DNA from: Beutenbergia cavernae DSM 12333
GTDB lineage: Bacteria; Actinomycetota; Actinomycetes; Actinomycetales; Beutenbergiaceae
Reading direction: 5' to 3'
NCBI RefSeq assembly: GCF_000023105.1
Contig: NC_012669.1
Location: 3,287,025-3,351,024 of the forward strand
DNA: 64,000 nt
Shown here: in pieces, positions 44,394 to 53,281 of the stretch
Layout: each line of letters opens with the position of its first letter
Numbering within the stretch: position 1 is the stretch's first letter
Made by a program: the position numbers and the translations under genes
Notes under the pieces: generated by a model
Databases searched by the model: none
What the model was told of the DNA's origin: nothing
The model's input: only the letters and a program-made list of their open reading frames with translations

Positions 44394-44511
44394 GGCCCAG
44401 GCGGGCGACCTCGAGGTCCGTGCGTCCGGGTCCGTCCGTGCCGTGGCCGGTCCCGTCGGCGGTGCGTCGCTCCCCGGTGGTGATCCACCTCGGCGCCAGT
44501 CGCGACCCGGT
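44394..44511 (-). ncRNA. ZTP (pfl) riboswitch upstream of glyA-folD
   Basis: On the minus strand the leader reads ACCGGGTCGCGACTGGCG, then ATCACCACCGGGGAGCGA and, after a variable GC-rich linker, CGCCTGGGCC. These are the conserved blocks of the pfl/ZTP RNA, in order. It senses ZTP/AICAR-phosphate, which accumulates when 10-formyl-THF is short, and turns on one-carbon genes. About 58 nt separate the 3' block from the glyA ATG, room for the expression platform. Confidence 0.93.
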
Positions 44512-44599
44512 CAGCGTAACAACTTCGGCCGCCCTCCGCGTCGAGCCTCAGGCGCTCGTCAGGCGGCCGATGACGGTCGTCCGTCCGCCGCCCGCTCTC

Positions 44600-44661
44600 G
44601 CCGAGTGCGTGATGTGTCCCGCCCGGCGTCGGCGTGTCGCGCGAGACATCACGCACTCGGC
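44600..44661 (-). terminator. Long hairpin after the YdeI-type gene
   Basis: Perfect 16-bp arms GCCGAGTGCGTGATGT and its complement with a 30-nt GC-rich loop, beginning 22 nt after the YdeI-type stop and lying upstream of the riboswitch. No T-run in either direction. The likely role is to separate the two transcription units. Confidence 0.55.
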
Positions 44662-44683
44662 CGTGGGGAGACCTGGATCGCGC

Positions 44684-45286
44684 TCAGGCGTCCGACGACG
44701 GCCGCCGCTTCTGCGGGTAGATCGTCTCCCCGCGGGCGAGCATGGCGACGTCCTCGGCGATCCGGCGCTCCCGCGTCTCGGCCCGCTTGAGCGCGCCCAG
44801 GCGATGCAGCATCGCGAAGCGGTTCTGCGACGTCAGCACGTCGAACATCGCCTGCGCGCGCGGGTCGGCGGCGATCGCCGCCGCCAGCTCGGGAGGCACC
44901 TCGGCCCGAGCCGGACCCTCGTACGCCGCCGCCCACCGCCCGTCGGCCTGCGCTGCCCGAACGGCGGCACGCCCGGCCTCGCGCATCCGGCCCTCGCTCT
45001 CGAGCCGGTCGATGTACGTCACGTTCCGCGCGGACCACCGCGAGCGGGAGGTGCGCGGCGTGAAGCGCTGGAACGTGCTCGCGTCGTCGCGGCGGCGCGC
45101 CTGGCCGTCGATCCACCCGAAGCAGAGCGCCTCGTCGAGGGCCGCGGCATACGTCAGCTCCGTCACGTCGCCGCCCTTCTTGTGCAGCACGAGCCACACG
45201 CCGGGCGAGTCCGCGTGATGCTCGTCGAGCCACGCCCGCCACGCCGCCGCGTCCGCCACCACGAGCTCCGCCAGCTCCGCACTCAT
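44684..45286 (-). CDS. YdeI/OmpD-associated family protein
   Basis: Small cytoplasmic protein of the bacteriocin-protection/YdeI family. AAWRAWLDEHHADSPGVWLVLHKKGG, DEALCFGWIDGQARRRDD, FTPRTSRSRWSARNV and YPQKRRPSSDA follow the family order. 200 aa. ATG gives MSAELAELVVADAAAW, the conserved beginning; upstream in-frame sequence is low-quality Arg/Gly. Physiological role unknown. Confidence 0.88.
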   Translation of the reverse strand: MSAELAELVVADAAAWRAWLDEHHADSPGVWLVLHKKGGDVTELTYAAALDEALCFGWIDGQARRRDDASTFQRFTPRTSRSRWSARNVTYIDRLESEGRMREAGRAAVRAAQADGRWAAAYEGPARAEVPPELAAAIAADPRAQAMFDVLTSQNRFAMLHRLGALKRAETRERRIAEDVAMLARGETIYPQKRRPSSDA

Positions 45287-45347
45287 CCCGCAACCTCCGT
45301 CCGCAGCGCCCGCCGCGCCGCCGTCGTCGCCCGTGGCACGACCCCGC

Positions 45348-46775
45348 TCACGCGGGGGCGCCCTCGCCTCGCACCATCGCCTCACGTCGTGCGGTGAACG
45401 TCTCCTCCGGCCATGCCGTCCCACCGCCGATGCGCACGGAGCTGACGCTGACGCCGTCGTCGTCCTCCGAGAACGTGTACGTGATCCGCTCCCCCACGTT
45501 CCCAAAGCCCGGCTCGGGTCGCAGCCTCAGCGTGGCGTCGTCGATCACCTCGAGCTCGTCCACGGACTCGACCGGGTTCGGCGCGGTCGGGTGGAGCAGG
45601 ACCAGCCGATCGCCGAGGCGGACCACGTCGGTGACGCCCCACAGGTTGACGAACCGGCCGGTGAACCGGTCGAGATCGACGCCGTCAGGCACCGCGGGGA
45701 GGTCGTCCGGCACGTCGAGCGCGAGGTCGATGATCCGGATGAGGCCCTCGGCCAGCTCGGTCGCCGGCCCTTCGAGCACGTTCGTGAGCACGCTGACGAC
45801 GAGGCCGTCCTCCGGGTCGATCCACGTGCGCGTGATGTGGCCCGGATAGCCGCCGGAGTGCCCGACGACCTGCCGTTCGCCGACCTCGCCGAGCTCGATG
45901 CCGACGCCGTACCGCCCGACGTCCTTGCCGCGCCGCCGGACCACGGACTCGAGTCGCTGCATGAGTCGCTTGCTCCGGTCCTCCAGGAGCGCCTCGGAGC
46001 CGAGCACGTGGGCGGCGCCGTACGTCGTGAGGTCCCGGGCCGTGGAGTAGAAGCCCGTCGCGGCCGCGAGCGCGCGCGTGTCCACGTGGCGGATGGTCCA
46101 GCGTTCGTCGTCGCCGGCGATGAGTCCGGTGTGGCCGCCCGCGTACTCCGCGGCGCGCGAGTTGTCGAGCTCCGGACCGGTGCGCTCCAGGCCGAGCCGG
46201 TCGACGATGTGCTCGCCCACGTACTCCGCGTACGACTGCCCGGACGCCGCCTCGATGACGAGCCCGAGCAGCCCGTAGCCGATGTTGGAGTACTTGAAGT
46301 GCTCGTTCGGCGCGTAGACGACGCCGGCCTCGCGGGCGAGGGCGAGCAGCATCTCGCGGTCCGGGAATGGGCCGATGAGCTGCCAGAAGTCGCTGTCGGC
46401 GCCGTCGCGGATCACGCCGGCCTGGTGGCCGAGCAGCTCACGCAGCGTGACCGGGCCGACCTCCGCGCCGGCGAGCTCCGGCACCCACTGCTGTACGGGG
46501 TCGTCCAGGCGCAGGCGGCCGTCCTCGAGCAGCTGGAAGATCGCCGTCGCGGTGAACGTCTTCGAGTGGGAGGCGATCCGGAACAGGTGCTCGGTGGTGA
46601 GGGGCTCGCCGGAGTCGAGGTCGCTGAGCCCGAGCGCGACATCGAGCACGACCTCGTCGCCCGCGCGGATCGCCGCCTGGATCCCGGGCGTGCGACGCCG
46701 ACGGCGCTGCAGCTCGAGCCAGGAGGCGAGGTAGTCGGAGAGGTCGCGAACCAGGTCGGGAGTCAGCTTCGTCAC
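45348..46775 (-). CDS. Serine hydrolase of the beta-lactamase / penicillin-binding family
   Basis: PF00144 domain: catalytic SxxK in RIASHSKTFTATAI near residue 70, YxN in YSNIGYGLLG near 164, and third motif HSGG in VVGHSGGYPGH near 308. A C-terminal DUF3471-like beta domain (FTGRFVNLWGVTDVVRLGDRLVLLHP) follows. 475 aa. No signal peptide, so cytoplasmic esterase or peptidase is likelier than antibiotic resistance. Confidence 0.9.
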   Translation of the reverse strand: MTKLTPDLVRDLSDYLASWLELQRRRRRTPGIQAAIRAGDEVVLDVALGLSDLDSGEPLTTEHLFRIASHSKTFTATAIFQLLEDGRLRLDDPVQQWVPELAGAEVGPVTLRELLGHQAGVIRDGADSDFWQLIGPFPDREMLLALAREAGVVYAPNEHFKYSNIGYGLLGLVIEAASGQSYAEYVGEHIVDRLGLERTGPELDNSRAAEYAGGHTGLIAGDDERWTIRHVDTRALAAATGFYSTARDLTTYGAAHVLGSEALLEDRSKRLMQRLESVVRRRGKDVGRYGVGIELGEVGERQVVGHSGGYPGHITRTWIDPEDGLVVSVLTNVLEGPATELAEGLIRIIDLALDVPDDLPAVPDGVDLDRFTGRFVNLWGVTDVVRLGDRLVLLHPTAPNPVESVDELEVIDDATLRLRPEPGFGNVGERITYTFSEDDDGVSVSSVRIGGGTAWPEETFTARREAMVRGEGAPA

Positions 46776-46820
46776 GGTTCGTCATCCTGCCGCATGCCCG
46801 GGGGCGTCAGCGCACGCTTT

Positions 46821-46854
46821 CTCTCGCTGAGGCGCCGGGCCTCTCGGCGAGAGG
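46821..46854 (-). terminator. Hairpin between GNAT and serine hydrolase genes
   Basis: CCTCTC-GGC-GAGAGG at 46840-46854 is a perfect short stem; with the preceding CTCTCGCTGAG it can alternatively form a longer 11-bp stem with one wobble. Just downstream of the GNAT stop codon at 46857 on the minus strand. No clear T-run. Confidence 0.45.
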
Positions 46855-46856
46855 CG

Positions 46857-47396
46857 TCAGGCCGAGGCGACGTCGTCGGCCGCCGGACCCGTCGGCATCT
46901 CACCGAGGATCTTGCGCAGGTACGCGTACGTCAGGTCGCCCGCGTTCTGGTCGTACTGGTGCTCGAAGCCGTGCTTGGCGTACAACGACAGGTTCTGCTT
47001 GGAGTCCTGGCCCGTGAACACCCAGACCTCCTGCGTCTGCTCGGGCAGGTAGTGCAGGACGGCGAGCAGCAGCTGGGTGCCGATCCCCTGGCCCTGCAGG
47101 TCCGGCACGACGGCGAGCCGGCCGAGCAGCGCCCGGTCCTCCTCGAGTCCCACCCGGACCGAGCCCACGAGGCGCTGACCCATCCAGGCGCCGAGCGTGA
47201 CCACGTCGGCCCGCGCGAGGTCCGTCTCGAGCTCGGCCAGCGTCTGCGTGAGCGCGGGGATGTTCGGGTCGTCGTACAGCTGTGCCTCGGTGACGAACGC
47301 CGCGCGGCGCACCGTGAGCAGCTCACCCGCGTGAGCTGTGTCGACGACGTCGATCCGCAGCCCGGCCGACGGCGTGGCGTCGTGGTCCGCACTCAT
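46857..47396 (-). CDS. GNAT-family N-acetyltransferase
   Basis: Acetyl-CoA-binding motif A: LLGRLAVVPDLQGQGIGTQLLLAVL near residue 91, preceded by VGSVRVGLEEDRAL. 179 aa. Substrate unknown. Divergent from purU with 136 bp between starts. Confidence 0.9.
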   Translation of the reverse strand: MSADHDATPSAGLRIDVVDTAHAGELLTVRRAAFVTEAQLYDDPNIPALTQTLAELETDLARADVVTLGAWMGQRLVGSVRVGLEEDRALLGRLAVVPDLQGQGIGTQLLLAVLHYLPEQTQEVWVFTGQDSKQNLSLYAKHGFEHQYDQNAGDLTYAYLRKILGEMPTGPAADDVASA

Positions 47397-47532
47397 GCGT
47401 TTGCTCCTGACTCGCGCGGGACGTCGAACAACCTCTCGTGCTCATCCTTCCATGTCACGGCCCGGTGCCCGGGTACCGTCGCCCGGCGAGACGCCCGGGG
47501 CTGCCCCGCCCGCGGCGGGTAGCCTCCATCCG

Positions 47533-48375
47533 GTGACGCACTGGGTCCTCACGTTGTCCTGCCCCGACCGTCCGGGCATCGTCTCGGCCGTGGCCGGTGT
47601 GCTCGCGGGCCTGGGCGGCAACATCACGGAGTCGCAGCAGTTCGGCGACGCCGACACCGGCCTGTACTTCATGCGGGTTCAGGTCGAGTGCGACGCGTCC
47701 CGCGAGGTCCTCGACCGCGCGGTGGGCGGCGTCGCCGAGCAGTTCGGCATGTCGTGGGAGCTCGACGTCGTGGGCCGCCCGGTGCGGACGGTGGTCATGG
47801 TCTCGACGGCGGCGCACTGCCTCAACGATCTCCTGTTCCGGCAGCGCTCGGAACGGCTGCCGATCGAGATCGTCGCCGTGGTGTCGAACCACACGATGCT
47901 CGCGGAGCTCGCCGCGTTCTACGGCATCGACTTCCACCACGTCCCGGTGACGCGCGAGACGCGCGTCGACGCGGAGGCGCAGCTCCTCGAGCTCGTGCAC
48001 GCCCTGGACGCCGAGCTCGTGGTGCTGGCGCGGTACATGCAGATCCTGTCGGACGACCTGTGCCGCGACCTCGAGGGGCGGATCATCAACATCCACCACT
48101 CGTTCCTGCCGAGCTTCAAGGGGGCGCGGCCGTACGCGCAGGCCCACGAGCGCGGCGTGAAGCTCATCGGCGCGACGGCGCACTACGCCACCGCCGATCT
48201 CGACGAGGGCCCGATCATCGAGCAGGACGTCGAACGCGTGCGGCACGACGACACGGTGGAGGACCTCGTCGCGATGGGGCAGGACGTCGAGCGCCGCGTC
48301 CTCGCGCGCGCCGTGCGCTGGCACGCCGAGCACCGGGTGCTGCTCGACCGCACGCGGACGGTCGTCTTCCGCTGA
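47533..48375 (+). CDS. purU: Formyltetrahydrofolate deformylase
   Basis: Releases formate from 10-formyl-THF, balancing the folate pool. N-terminal ACT domain (LTLSCPDRPGIVSAVAGVLAGLGGNI) and C-terminal formyltransferase fold with VVLARYMQILSD, NIHHSFLPSFKGARPY (catalytic Asn/His) and ATAHYATADLDEGPII (catalytic Asp). GTG start giving MTHWVLTLSC and 280 aa was preferred over an upstream ATG that adds 65 disordered residues. Functionally linked to the nearby glyA-folD genes. Confidence 0.96.
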   Translation: MTHWVLTLSCPDRPGIVSAVAGVLAGLGGNITESQQFGDADTGLYFMRVQVECDASREVLDRAVGGVAEQFGMSWELDVVGRPVRTVVMVSTAAHCLNDLLFRQRSERLPIEIVAVVSNHTMLAELAAFYGIDFHHVPVTRETRVDAEAQLLELVHALDAELVVLARYMQILSDDLCRDLEGRIINIHHSFLPSFKGARPYAQAHERGVKLIGATAHYATADLDEGPIIEQDVERVRHDDTVEDLVAMGQDVERRVLARAVRWHAEHRVLLDRTRTVVFR

Positions 48376-48396
48376 CCCCGGCCGGGCCGTCCGCCG

Positions 48397-49188
48397 TCAG
48401 CGCATCGTCGGCATCGCGTGCCGGTGGCTCGCGCTCGGCGGCGCGACCATGCGTGCACCCGTGATCGCGGCGATGATCTCCTCCGAGCCCGTGGACGGGC
48501 CGTGGAACGACCCGTTGTTGCGCCCGTGCCGCAGCACCTCGATCCGGTCGCCCACCGCACGGACGTCGTTCATGTTGTGGCTGATGAGGATCACCCCGAG
48601 CCCGAGCTCCCGCAGCCGCTCGATGTGCACGAGCACCTCCGCCGTCTGCGCCACCGACAGCGACGCCGTCGGCTCGTCGAGGACGACGATGCGCGGGTTC
48701 CCGATCAGCGTGCGCGCGATCGCGACGGACTGGCGCTGACCCGCGGACAGCTGGGAGAGCGGCGTCCGCACCGAGGCGATCTGCGAGGAGAGGTCACGCA
48801 GCACGCGGCGGGCGATCTGCTCCATGCGACCGTCGTCGAGCACGCGGCCGGTGCGCAGCTCCCGGCCGAGGAACAGGTTCGCCGTCACGTCGAGGTTGTC
48901 GCACACGGCGAGGTCCTGGAACACCGTGGCGATCCCGAGGTCGTGCGCGGCGGACGGCGACGGGACCTGCACCGGCGCGCCGTCGATCTCGATCAGCCCG
49001 GTGTCGGGCGTGAGGACGCCCGCGACGATCTTCGCCAGCGTCGACTTGCCGGCGGCATTGTCGCCGACGAGGGCGACGACCTCGTGGGCGTGGACGTCGA
49101 GGTCGACGTCCACGAGTGCCTCGACCGCGCCGAACCGCTTCCCGATCCCCCGGACCGAGAGCAGCGGCACGGGAACCTCCGTGATCAT
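48397..49188 (-). CDS. Lone sugar ABC ATPase (single-domain, FrcA-like)
   Basis: Single nucleotide-binding domain: Walker A GDNAAGKST near residue 42, signature LSAGQRQSVAIAR, Walker B IVVLDEPTASL, H-loop ISHNM. It resembles the FrcA/half-RbsA ATPases of CUT2 sugar importers but here follows a full two-domain ATPase, so it is an additional ATPase without its own permease. ATG chosen (263 aa) with a 34-nt gap after the ROK gene; an upstream ATG would overlap that gene. Ends convergently with purU. Confidence 0.88.
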   Translation of the reverse strand: MITEVPVPLLSVRGIGKRFGAVEALVDVDLDVHAHEVVALVGDNAAGKSTLAKIVAGVLTPDTGLIEIDGAPVQVPSPSAAHDLGIATVFQDLAVCDNLDVTANLFLGRELRTGRVLDDGRMEQIARRVLRDLSSQIASVRTPLSQLSAGQRQSVAIARTLIGNPRIVVLDEPTASLSVAQTAEVLVHIERLRELGLGVILISHNMNDVRAVGDRIEVLRHGRNNGSFHGPSTGSEEIIAAITGARMVAPPSASHRHAMPTMR

Positions 49189-49222
49189 GACTGCCTCACC
49201 CGCCCGTCGTCGCGCACGTCCA

Positions 49223-50404
49223 TCATCGGTCCTCACCTCGGATGTCGACATCGGTGGACTGCAGCACGTGCACGAGCGCGCCGAGCACCTCTGCCCTCGG
49301 CCCGAGCTCCGCTGCCACCACCTCGAGCGGGGCGATCTGGTTCCGCAGGACGCCGCGCCGGACGGCGTCGCGGAGCGGGCCGAGGAGGATCTCCCCGGTC
49401 TCCGCCAGCTCCCCGCCCACCACCACGACCTGCGGGTTCACGGCGGCGCACAGTCCGGCGACGACGGTGCCGATCGCCTCCCCCGCGTCCGCCACCAGCC
49501 GGGCGCAGCCCCGGTCGCCGTCGGTGGCGAGCGCGATGACGTCGCGCAGCGTGAGGTTCCCGTGGCTCGCCCGCAGCGAGGCGAGCAGGGCGTCCGCGCC
49601 GACGACGGTGTCGAGGCAACCCCGGTTGCCGCAGCGGCAGATCGCGCCCTGCGGGTCGACCTGCACGTGCCCGATCTCGCCGGCCGTCCCGGCGTACCCG
49701 CGGTACACCGCCCCGTTGAGGACGACGCCCGCCCCGATCCCGTACGAGGCGCGCACGTAGACGCTGTCCAGGTGCTCGCGCGACGCGCCGAGCGTGTGCT
49801 CGGCGAGGGCGCCGAGGTTCGCGTCGTTGTCGACGTGCACCGGGCGCGCGAGGCGCTTCGACATGACGTGCGCGAGGTGCTCGCCGTCCCACCCGCGCAT
49901 CACGCCGCGCACCGAGATCATGCCCGTGGCACCGTCCACCGGTGCGGGCAGTCCGAGCCCGACGCCGACGAGCTCGTCGATCGGCGAGCCGACCCGCTCG
50001 AGCAGGTCGGCGATGAGCAGCGACGCCCGGTCGAGCCCGGTGTCGAGGAGGTGTTCGTGTGGCAGCGGCAGGGACTGCTCCGCCACGACCGTGTGGCTGA
50101 AGTCGCCGAGCACGACTCGCATGCTCCGGTGCCCGACCTGGACCCCGGCGGCCAGACCGACCCGCCGGGCGAGCGTCACCATCTGCGCCCGGCGCCCGCT
50201 GCGGGACGTCGGGCGCACCTCGACGACGCCCGCTCCGAGCAGCTCCTTGACGATCGTCGAGATCGTCGCGGCCGAGAGGCCCGTGGCGCCGGCGAGCTCG
50301 ACCTGCGTCAGGCCGCCGAACTGCTTCACCGTGTCGACGATCAGCGACCGGTTCGCCTCCCGCAGGGAGGACTGCGACCCGGACGTCGCTGCTCGGCCGA
50401 TCAC
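49223..50404 (-). CDS. ROK-family transcriptional regulator (XylR/NagC type)
   Basis: N-terminal winged helix LTQVELAGATGLSAATISTIVKELLGAG (residues ~32-59) and a ROK sugar-kinase-like domain with the zinc motif CRCGNRGCLDT near residue 257 and HVQVDPQG before it. DNDANLGALAEH retains the kinase-like Asp. 393 aa, GTG start. Lies 37 nt after the permease gene in the same direction, so it presumably represses the importer operon and is released by the imported sugar. Confidence 0.92.
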   Translation of the reverse strand: MIGRAATSGSQSSLREANRSLIVDTVKQFGGLTQVELAGATGLSAATISTIVKELLGAGVVEVRPTSRSGRRAQMVTLARRVGLAAGVQVGHRSMRVVLGDFSHTVVAEQSLPLPHEHLLDTGLDRASLLIADLLERVGSPIDELVGVGLGLPAPVDGATGMISVRGVMRGWDGEHLAHVMSKRLARPVHVDNDANLGALAEHTLGASREHLDSVYVRASYGIGAGVVLNGAVYRGYAGTAGEIGHVQVDPQGAICRCGNRGCLDTVVGADALLASLRASHGNLTLRDVIALATDGDRGCARLVADAGEAIGTVVAGLCAAVNPQVVVVGGELAETGEILLGPLRDAVRRGVLRNQIAPLEVVAAELGPRAEVLGALVHVLQSTDVDIRGEDR

Positions 50405-50441
50405 GGCCGGAGCCTATCGGCCGGATGCCGCGGCACCGGCG

Positions 50442-51620
50442 TCAGCGCGCGACACCGGCCCGCCTCTTGTTGTACACGTCGAACGCGACGGCGAGCAGGA
50501 GCACCAGGCCCTTGACCACCTGCTGCACGGCGGTCTCGATCCCCATGAGCTGCATCCCGTTGCTCATCACGGCCATGATGAGGCCGCCGACCATGGCGCC
50601 GGTGACGCGCCCGACGCCGCCCGTCACCGCCGCGCCGCCGATGAAGCAGGCGGCGATCGCGTCGAGCTCGAACATGTTGCCCGCACCGGGCTGAGCACCG
50701 TTCGACCGCGAGGAGTAGACGACGCCCGCGATCCCCGCGAGGAAGCCCATGTTGACGAAGATCCAGAAGTTGACCCGGCGCACCTTGACGCCGGACAGCT
50801 GCGCCGCGTTGAGGTTGCCCCCGATGGCGTAGACGTGGCGGCCGAACACGGACTTCTGCGTCACGAGCGTGTACGCGATGATCAGCACGGCCAGGATGAT
50901 GAGCACGTTCGGGAGCCCTCGGTAGTTCGCGAGCTGCCACGCGAACCACATCGCGATGATGCCGACGAGCACGATCTTCGCGACGAAGAGCCACATCGCC
51001 TCGACCACCTGCTGGTAGCGCAGGCGGGCCTGCCGGCTGCGCCACTGGCTGACGGCGTAGCCGGCCACGGCGATCGCGAAGATGAGCAGGGTGAAGACGT
51101 CGTAGCCCTGACCCCCGAGGAGCCCGTTCTGGAAGCCGTTCGCGATGAGGTAGTACGAACCGCCGAACGGTGAGAGCGACACGCTGTCGAGCACCTGATA
51201 CGTCAGACCGCGGAACAGGAGCATCCCGGCCAGCGTGACGATGAACGCGGGGATGCCGACGACGGCGACCCAGAACCCCTGCCAGGCGCCGACGAGGAGC
51301 CCGACGACGATGGCCGCGGCGACGCCGACCCACCACGGGTACCCGTTCCGGACGACGAGGACGGCCGCGACAGCACCCGTGAGCGCGACGACGGACCCGA
51401 CGGACAGGTCGATGTGCCCGCCGACGATGACGATGAGCATCCCGATCGCGAGGATGAGGATGTAGGAGTACTGCAGGACGATGTTGGTGAGGTTGCCCGG
51501 GCTCAGGAAGTTCGAGTTGAGCACCGAGAACAGCACCACGATCGCGACGAACGCGACGACGATGCCGCTCTGCCGCATGTTGCGGCGGGCGAGCTCACCG
51601 ATGTTGGCGACGACAGTCAT
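50442..51620 (-). CDS. Multiple-monosaccharide ABC importer permease (MmsB/GguB type)
   Basis: CUT2-family permease with about ten helices; [38 protein letters not shown] is the family hallmark and [16 protein letters not shown] lies in the C-terminal half. 392 aa, longer than RbsC, as in GguB/MmsB. ATGA overlap with the ATPase gene. Transports arabinose, galactose, xylose or glucose in characterised relatives. Confidence 0.93.
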   Translation of the reverse strand: MTVVANIGELARRNMRQSGIVVAFVAIVVLFSVLNSNFLSPGNLTNIVLQYSYILILAIGMLIVIVGGHIDLSVGSVVALTGAVAAVLVVRNGYPWWVGVAAAIVVGLLVGAWQGFWVAVVGIPAFIVTLAGMLLFRGLTYQVLDSVSLSPFGGSYYLIANGFQNGLLGGQGYDVFTLLIFAIAVAGYAVSQWRSRQARLRYQQVVEAMWLFVAKIVLVGIIAMWFAWQLANYRGLPNVLIILAVLIIAYTLVTQKSVFGRHVYAIGGNLNAAQLSGVKVRRVNFWIFVNMGFLAGIAGVVYSSRSNGAQPGAGNMFELDAIAACFIGGAAVTGGVGRVTGAMVGGLIMAVMSNGMQLMGIETAVQQVVKGLVLLLAVAFDVYNKRRAGVAR

Positions 51621-53176
51621 CTCTGGAGGACGTCCCTTTCCGTGGTGCGGCGTTCGGCGGTCATGAGCTCCATGAGCCGTTCCTGCGTGGCCCCTGCCAC
51701 GGGGACGTCACCGGTGATCCGACCGGACGCGAGCGTGTAGATGCGGTCGCAGATGCCCATGAGCTCGGGCAGCTCCGACGAGATGACGACGACGGCCTTC
51801 CCCGCCGCGACCATGCGGTTGACGATCGTGTAGATCTCGTACTTGGCGCCGACGTCGATGCCCCGGGTCGGCTCGTCGAGGATGAGGACGTCGGCGTCCG
51901 TGTAGATCCACTTCGACAGGACGACCTTCTGCTGGTTCCCGCCGGACAGCTTGCCGACGACGGCGAGCACGCTCGGGGTGCGGATGTTCAGGCTCGAGCG
52001 GTACTCCTCCGCGACCTTGAGCTCCTCGTTGTCGTTGACCCACCCGCGCCGCGACACCTTGCCCAGTGCGGCGGCCGTGATGTTGTGCCGGATGTCGTCG
52101 ATGAGGTTGAGGCCGTATCGCTTGCGGTCCTCGGTGGCGTACGCGAGTCCGTTCGCGATGGCGTCGTCGACCGTGCGGGTCGAGACGACGCGACCGCGCA
52201 TCCGGACGGTGCCCGAGATGTCCCGGCCGTAGCTGTGGCCGAAGATGCTCATCGCGAGCTCCGTGCGGCCCGCACCCATGAGGCCCGCGATCCCGACGAC
52301 CTCGCCCGCGTGCACCACGAGGTTGGCGTCGGACACGACCACGCGGTCGGACTGCGTGGGGTGGTGGACCGTCCAGTTCTCGACCCGCAGCACCTCCTCG
52401 CCGATGGCCGGCACGCGTTCCGGGAACCGGTGGTCGAGGTCCCGGCCGACCATGCCCCGGATGATGCGCGCCTGGGTGGCCTCCGGGGACGCCATGTCGA
52501 GCGTCTCGATCGTGCGCCCGTCGCGGATGACTGTCGTCGAGTCCGCGATCTCGGCGATCTCGGCGAGCTTGTGGGAGATCATGATCGACGTGATGCCCTG
52601 GGCCTGGAGCTGGCGGAGCAGGCCCAGGAGGTGCTCGGAGTCCGTGTCGTTCAGGGCAGCTGTCGGCTCGTCGAGGATGAGCAGCCGCACCCGCTTGGAC
52701 AGCGCCTTCGCGATCTCGATGAGCTGCTGCTTGCCGACGCCGAGAGAGGCGACCTGCACGGTGGGGTTCTCGTCCAGCCCCACCTGCTCGAGCAGCTGCG
52801 CGGCCTCCGCGTTCGTGCGGTTCCAGTCGATGAGGCGGTCGGGCCCGCGCCGCTCGTTGCCGAGGAAGATGTTCTCGGCGACGGAGAGGTACGGCACCAG
52901 CGCCAGCTCCTGGTGGATGATGACGACGCCGCGCGCCTCGCTGTCGTTGATGGAGCCGAAGGCGACCTCATCGCCGTCGAGCACGATCTGACCCGCGTAG
53001 TCCCCGTGCGGGTACACGCCCGACAGCACCTTCATCAGCGTGGACTTGCCGGCGCCGTTCTCCCCGCAGATCGCGTGGATCTCGCCGCGCCGCACGGTGA
53101 GGGAGACGTCGTCGAGCGCGCGGACGCCCGGGAACGTCTTCGTGATGGAACGCATCTCGAGGATGGTGTCGGTCAT
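51617..53176 (-). CDS. Multiple-monosaccharide ABC importer ATPase (MmsA/GguA type)
   Basis: Two fused nucleotide-binding domains. Domain 1: Walker [10 protein letters not shown] near residue 37, signature-region [18 protein letters not shown], Walker [14 protein letters not shown]. Domain 2: degenerate loop [12 protein letters not shown], signature [31 protein letters not shown]. 519 aa. Sits between the binding-protein and permease genes; the 105-bp gap upstream may allow extra binding-protein expression. Confidence 0.95.
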   Translation of the reverse strand: MTDTILEMRSITKTFPGVRALDDVSLTVRRGEIHAICGENGAGKSTLMKVLSGVYPHGDYAGQIVLDGDEVAFGSINDSEARGVVIIHQELALVPYLSVAENIFLGNERRGPDRLIDWNRTNAEAAQLLEQVGLDENPTVQVASLGVGKQQLIEIAKALSKRVRLLILDEPTAALNDTDSEHLLGLLRQLQAQGITSIMISHKLAEIAEIADSTTVIRDGRTIETLDMASPEATQARIIRGMVGRDLDHRFPERVPAIGEEVLRVENWTVHHPTQSDRVVVSDANLVVHAGEVVGIAGLMGAGRTELAMSIFGHSYGRDISGTVRMRGRVVSTRTVDDAIANGLAYATEDRKRYGLNLIDDIRHNITAAALGKVSRRGWVNDNEELKVAEEYRSSLNIRTPSVLAVVGKLSGGNQQKVVLSKWIYTDADVLILDEPTRGIDVGAKYEIYTIVNRMVAAGKAVVVISSELPELMGICDRIYTLASGRITGDVPVAGATQERLMELMTAERRTTERDVLQR

Positions 53177-53281
53177 CAGTGGGTCCTCGTCGCCTGGAGG
53201 GTACTCGCGTGGGGCGTCACGGACGGGATCGCCGCCCGGGCGCCGGCCCGGCTGCTGGCCGGACCGGCGCCGGCGACGGCG

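Noticed and set aside
45348-46775. Antibiotic-resistance beta-lactamase
   Set aside because: It has SxxK, YxN and HSGG but no signal peptide and a C-terminal domain of the esterase-like PF00144 group.
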